In this document: positions 61,125-64,000 of the stretch, piece by piece
How positions within the stretch are numbered: position 1 is the first letter of the stretch
Layout: every line of letters begins with the position of its first letter
From: JBMORL01 sp049322335
GTDB taxonomy: Bacteria > Bacteroidota > Bacteroidia > Flavobacteriales_D > UBA2798
DNA length: 64,000 nt
Direction: 5' to 3'
Assembly: GCA_049322335.1 (NCBI GenBank)
Contig: JBMORL010000098.1
Coordinates: forward strand, 10,843-74,842
Notes under the pieces: generated by a model
The model's input: only the letters and a program-made list of their open reading frames with translations
The model's database searches: none
What the model was told of the DNA's origin: nothing
Program-made: the position numbers and the translations under genes

Positions 61125-62903
61125 TTATTTAAATTTAATTATGTCCTCTGTTGTTATTCCTTTGTTAGAAGAGAGTGATGCTTCAAACGCAGGAGAAAAA
61201 TCTGTTGCTGATTCAATTGTCAAAGTAAATGTTTCCTTTGTCCAAGTTAAAGTTTGTAGCGTTAAGAGGTCCTTCATTTTCAATGCTGCAAATTTTGAGT
61301 TTGTCAACAATCTATTAGCGTCAGAAGGTCTTTCTTCTAAAACAATTGATTGAATTTTTGATAGAATTTTTATTAACTCGCTTCTTATAAATTTTTTATT
61401 GTCAAATGTGTCGTTAACTATTGACTTAATAAAGTTTATCAAATTGATGTATCGCTTTTCAATGTCTGATTTGTTTTCTGTTTTTAAATGTTCGTACTCT
61501 ACATCAAATAGTCTTATTTTTTCCTTATCATCATCAGGGCTGACAGGACTAGAATGATAAAATGTTTCTAATGAGCCAGAAGGGACAATAAAAAAGCCAA
61601 CCTTACTTAATATTTCTGTTGCTTTTGAAGTTGAGCCTACAAGTAAGTCAACCAAAGAGTCAAGTTTTGTATTGTTTAATATGGTCTTTGTTAAAGAAGA
61701 ATATTTACAAATGAGTTCAAGTGTCAGGCTTTTTGAATTGTCTGATTTCTTTTTAATTCTTTCAAGATGATTATAAATCTTCTTTTCAGTATCTCTGGTT
61801 TGAAAATCTGAATCTGTAATTTTTAGTAATTCTTCTATTAGGGTCGAAAGCGGAGAACGAACATTTTTAGAAATATAATCAGTTATATCCGTTGCAATTC
61901 CAGTAAGTTCAGTATTGACAGTCGGATTTGTGTTGAATTTATCAAGCAACTTACTCTCAATTAAGCAGTCTAAATCTCCAATATAGTAGGAAGGTTTATT
62001 GATTGCCTGACAAAGTAAATGTAAAGTTGAAAAATCATCTTTCCCTCCAGTTTCAACAATGCTAAAATCGCTTCTACTTATATCAATTTCACATCTGTCT
62101 AATACTGTTTTGAAAATTACTTTATCACGAAATCCTTCGCAAAATATAACACCTTTTGAATGAACTAACAGCCATTTTTCTGAGTCTAGTCGTAATAGGC
62201 TTTTTTCAAGATGAGTTTTTTGTCCAGGACTTAAGCTATCAAAATCGGGAAGCGTACCCTCTGAAAGTTGGGGGTCAGAAAAGAAAGTTGCTTGTTTTAG
62301 TTCGTCTATTGATTCAGGAGAAAAAAATATTGGAGAATGAGTTGCTAACCAAAATTCAAGATTTTTTTCTTTTGATAAACGTATCATTTCGTTTTTTAAA
62401 AAACGTTGAGCTTCGGGATGTAATGAAAGTTCCGGTTCATCAATGAAGTATTTTGTTGAAAGATTGGAATTAATTAAGGTAAGGAGTACAAGAAGTTCCC
62501 TAAGACCTGCGCTTTCTCCATTCAAATCATATCTTGGAACTGAAACCGTCTCGTAAAATTCATCGTTTAGACCCGAGGTTATTTTAAAATTTTGGGAGCG
62601 CTCAACAATTTCAACTGAAAAATTTCTACCAAGTTTTCTTGAAAGAATTTGAAACACAGTGTAGCGAAGTTTAGCATTTTCCCTAAGAAGTGCCATTGCA
62701 ATTTGCTCTGGGCTATCCTTACTTCTTTGTTTGAATTCACGTATAAATGTTTCAGTGTTACTTTCATTAAATTGTAATGCGTTCTTCTGAGGTCTGTCTT
62801 TGGGAATAAAAAAGCCACCATGTTGATTACAAAGTCTGTCAAGTGCACGCGTCTTACCAGTCCCATTTGGGCCTACTAAATAGTGTATATTTTGTGTCTT
62901 CAT
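61125..62903 (-). CDS. OLD-like ATPase/TOPRIM nuclease
   Basis: 592 residues. HYLVGPNGTGKTRALDRLCN (Walker A, about 8-18), SAGLRELLVLLTLINSN (signature), YFIDEPELSLHPEAQ (Walker B) and ATHSPIF (H-loop) make the ABC/AAA15-type ATPase. VIFCEGFRDKVIF (about 258), IVETGGKDDF and YYIGDLDCLIES form a TOPRIM site with the EG-D and DxD residues. This is the OLD/GajA-type layout of phage-defence and retron nucleases. No UvrD-like partner adjoins it. The DNA is AT-rich. The gene is bracketed by TGGGCATAAC (62920-62929) and GTTATGCCCA (61114-61123) in inverted orientation. Confidence 0.87.
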   Translation of the reverse strand: MKTQNIHYLVGPNGTGKTRALDRLCNQHGGFFIPKDRPQKNALQFNESNTETFIREFKQRSKDSPEQIAMALLRENAKLRYTVFQILSRKLGRNFSVEIVERSQNFKITSGLNDEFYETVSVPRYDLNGESAGLRELLVLLTLINSNLSTKYFIDEPELSLHPEAQRFLKNEMIRLSKEKNLEFWLATHSPIFFSPESIDELKQATFFSDPQLSEGTLPDFDSLSPGQKTHLEKSLLRLDSEKWLLVHSKGVIFCEGFRDKVIFKTVLDRCEIDISRSDFSIVETGGKDDFSTLHLLCQAINKPSYYIGDLDCLIESKLLDKFNTNPTVNTELTGIATDITDYISKNVRSPLSTLIEELLKITDSDFQTRDTEKKIYNHLERIKKKSDNSKSLTLELICKYSSLTKTILNNTKLDSLVDLLVGSTSKATEILSKVGFFIVPSGSLETFYHSSPVSPDDDKEKIRLFDVEYEHLKTENKSDIEKRYINLINFIKSIVNDTFDNKKFIRSELIKILSKIQSIVLEERPSDANRLLTNSKFAALKMKDLLTLQTLTWTKETFTLTIESATDFSPAFEASLSSNKGITTEDIIKFK

Positions 62904-62919
62904 TTTTGTGTCTTATAAT

Positions 62920-62996
62920 TGGGCATAACTTGTTTATAGCTGCATATTTTATGCACCAATCCACCCAATTCGGCCGGCTTGCTGCAATAAACATGC
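62920..62996. repeat. Imperfect palindrome upstream of the OLD-like gene
   Basis: GCAT (62923-62926) with ATGC (62993-62996) and GTTTAT (62932-62937) with ATAAAC (62987-62992), then further GC pairs, give a 74-bp hairpin with unpaired bases in only one arm. It begins with TGGGCATAAC, the inverse of the motif after the gene. It looks like the matching end of a cassette. Confidence 0.45.
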
Positions 62997-63160
62997 TTTT
63001 TCAAATTTATATTTTCCGTTTGATTTTTGCAAACCACGGAAGGGAAATTTAATATTTTTATACACTACGTATTTTTACGTAATGTTCTCCAAAAAAAAAT
63101 TTATTTAACTACAAATATTAGTTTTCCCGGTTTTTTCTTTTTCCTGCGGGTTTCCCTTTC

Positions 63161-63168
63161 TAACTTTA
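63161..63168 (+). promoter_or_regulatory. Possible -7 box of the radical SAM gene
   Basis: TAACTTTA, one base off TAnnTTTG, ends 8 bp before the ATG. No -33 TTG is seen at the usual distance. Confidence 0.35.
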
Positions 63169-63176
63169 TCTTCACC

Positions 63177-64000
63177 ATGGCAGATGAAGATTACATAAAA
63201 GGAAGAGGATCACAAATCAATACGCACAATCGTTTTCTTTCGCAAAAACTCGTGAAAGAACACTGGGAAGGAATTGATGAAAATGATTCGGGAGAAAGCA
63301 AAACAGAATTTATTCCCGTTTTTCCAAAAAGCATTATCAATAAAGTGGAAAGCCCGGATATTGCCGGAGCTTATTCCATGAATCCTTACCAGGGTTGCGA
63401 ACATGGTTGTATTTACTGCTACGCCCGCCCTACACATGAATACTGGGGATACAGCGCGGGCCTGGATTTCGAACAAAAGATCCTGGTGAAAAAAAATGCA
63501 CCGCAACTACTGAAAGAAACATTCAGTAAAAAAAATTATACTCCCGCGCCCATTATGTTTTCAGGAAACACCGATTGTTACCAGCCGGTGGAACGAAAAC
63601 TGCAGATCACACGAAAAATGCTGGAAGTTTGCCTGCACTACAAACACCCGGTAAGTATGATCACCAAAAATGCACTTATCCTCCGCGACCTTGATATTCT
63701 TTCTGAAATGGCGAAAATGAACCTGGTACATGTCAGCATAAGCCTCACCACCCTCGATGACAGCCTGAGAAGAATAATGGAACCGCGAACCGCTGCTGCC
63801 GCCAAAAAACTGGAAGTCATTCGTGAGCTTTCTTCCAACGGAATTCCTGTAAACGTAATGATGGCGCCCATTATTCCCGCGTTGAACAGCTCTGAAATAC
63901 CAACCGTGGGTGAAAAAGTTTCGGAAGCCGGTGCACTGGCGTTCAATTACACCATGGTGAGATTAAACGGAGAAATTGCCACGCTTTTTACCGACTGGGT
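63177..64000 (+). CDS. PA0069-like radical SAM protein (3' end off window)
   Basis: 274 residues are visible from the ATG at 63177. The radical SAM cluster motif CEHGCIYC (Cx3Cx2C, about residue 70) lies in NPYQGCEHGCIYCYARPTHE, the signature of the PA0069/SplB-related family. GRGSQINTHNRFLSQKLVKE at the start and MFSGNTDCYQPVERKLQITR further on agree. The family's reaction is not established. It borders the accessory block on the opposite strand and is probably core genome. The end lies beyond base 64000. Confidence 0.93.
   Translation, partial: MADEDYIKGRGSQINTHNRFLSQKLVKEHWEGIDENDSGESKTEFIPVFPKSIINKVESPDIAGAYSMNPYQGCEHGCIYCYARPTHEYWGYSAGLDFEQKILVKKNAPQLLKETFSKKNYTPAPIMFSGNTDCYQPVERKLQITRKMLEVCLHYKHPVSMITKNALILRDLDILSEMAKMNLVHVSISLTTLDDSLRRIMEPRTAAAAKKLEVIRELSSNGIPVNVMMAPIIPALNSSEIPTVGEKVSEAGALAFNYTMVRLNGEIATLFTDW

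Overview
The window comes from a Bacteroidota (Bacteroidetes) chromosome. Four things show this: secreted proteins ending in type IX secretion (T9SS) sorting domains of both kinds (type A at 23453-26347, type B at 26547-28802), SprB-like and choice-of-anchor L repeats, promoters of the Bacteroidetes form (TTG, 18-20 bp, TAnnTTTG), and a menaquinone-type UbiE/MenG. Genes start with ATG, GTG or TTG and usually lack a Shine-Dalgarno sequence. One stretch of 100 N (56705-56804) is a scaffold gap.

Layout. (1) 1-20278, minus strand: one tightly overlapping operon of 20 genes for surface polysaccharide (O-antigen or capsule). It encodes two Wzx-type flippases, HisH/HisF-like proteins for an amidino sugar, a Wzm/Wzt ABC exporter, glycosyltransferases of several families including two GT11 fucosyltransferase-like enzymes, several methyltransferases (two of them in fused proteins), and FdtA/FdtB-like enzymes plus a NeuD-like acetyltransferase for an amino-deoxy sugar. 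The operon continues past base 1. (2) 20291-21532: rpsF-rpsR-rplI with a clear promoter and terminator. (3) 21636-23383: dnaX, broken at an A10 tract carrying the A AAA AAG heptamer and followed by a hairpin. This looks like a programmed -1 frameshift giving gamma and tau. (4) 23453-49681: housekeeping and envelope genes: two large T9SS proteins, fahA, rel, an EVE protein, a YebC-like regulator, menG, an ABCG-like transporter, a lipoprotein, pfkA, priA, a ClC channel, a TPR-SpoIIE phosphatase and a V4R histidine kinase.

(5) 49984-50663: tRNA-Pro(GGG) followed by a small GIY-YIG nuclease gene lying between perfect 118-bp direct repeats. The repeats start in the tRNA 3' end. The second copy is preceded by a remnant of the tRNA anticodon arm whose T arm has been replaced by another hairpin. 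This looks like a small mobile or homing element using a tRNA gene. (6) 50722-58037: Nudix hydrolase, phosphatase-like lipoprotein, an unknown protein, a beta-propeller protein and a large TPR-GAF-SpoIIE phosphatase. (7) 58089-62903: an AT-rich accessory block on the minus strand. It holds an SRPBCC protein, an HsdS-like fragment, a Sll1717-type P-loop ATPase, a protein of seven 16-residue YHxNG repeats, and an OLD-like ATPase/TOPRIM nuclease. The nuclease gene is bracketed by inverted GTTATGCCCA motifs and long imperfect palindromes resembling cassette attachment sites. This is the best candidate for an undescribed defence-type or cassette-type system. (8) 63177-64000: start of a PA0069-like radical SAM protein.

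A recurrent feature is low-complexity, word-like repeats with an inverted partner at gene 3' ends (32353, 33795, 43573, 49106, 52122). A similar low-complexity run appears to have been captured in frame inside the phosphatase domain at about 45860-45921.
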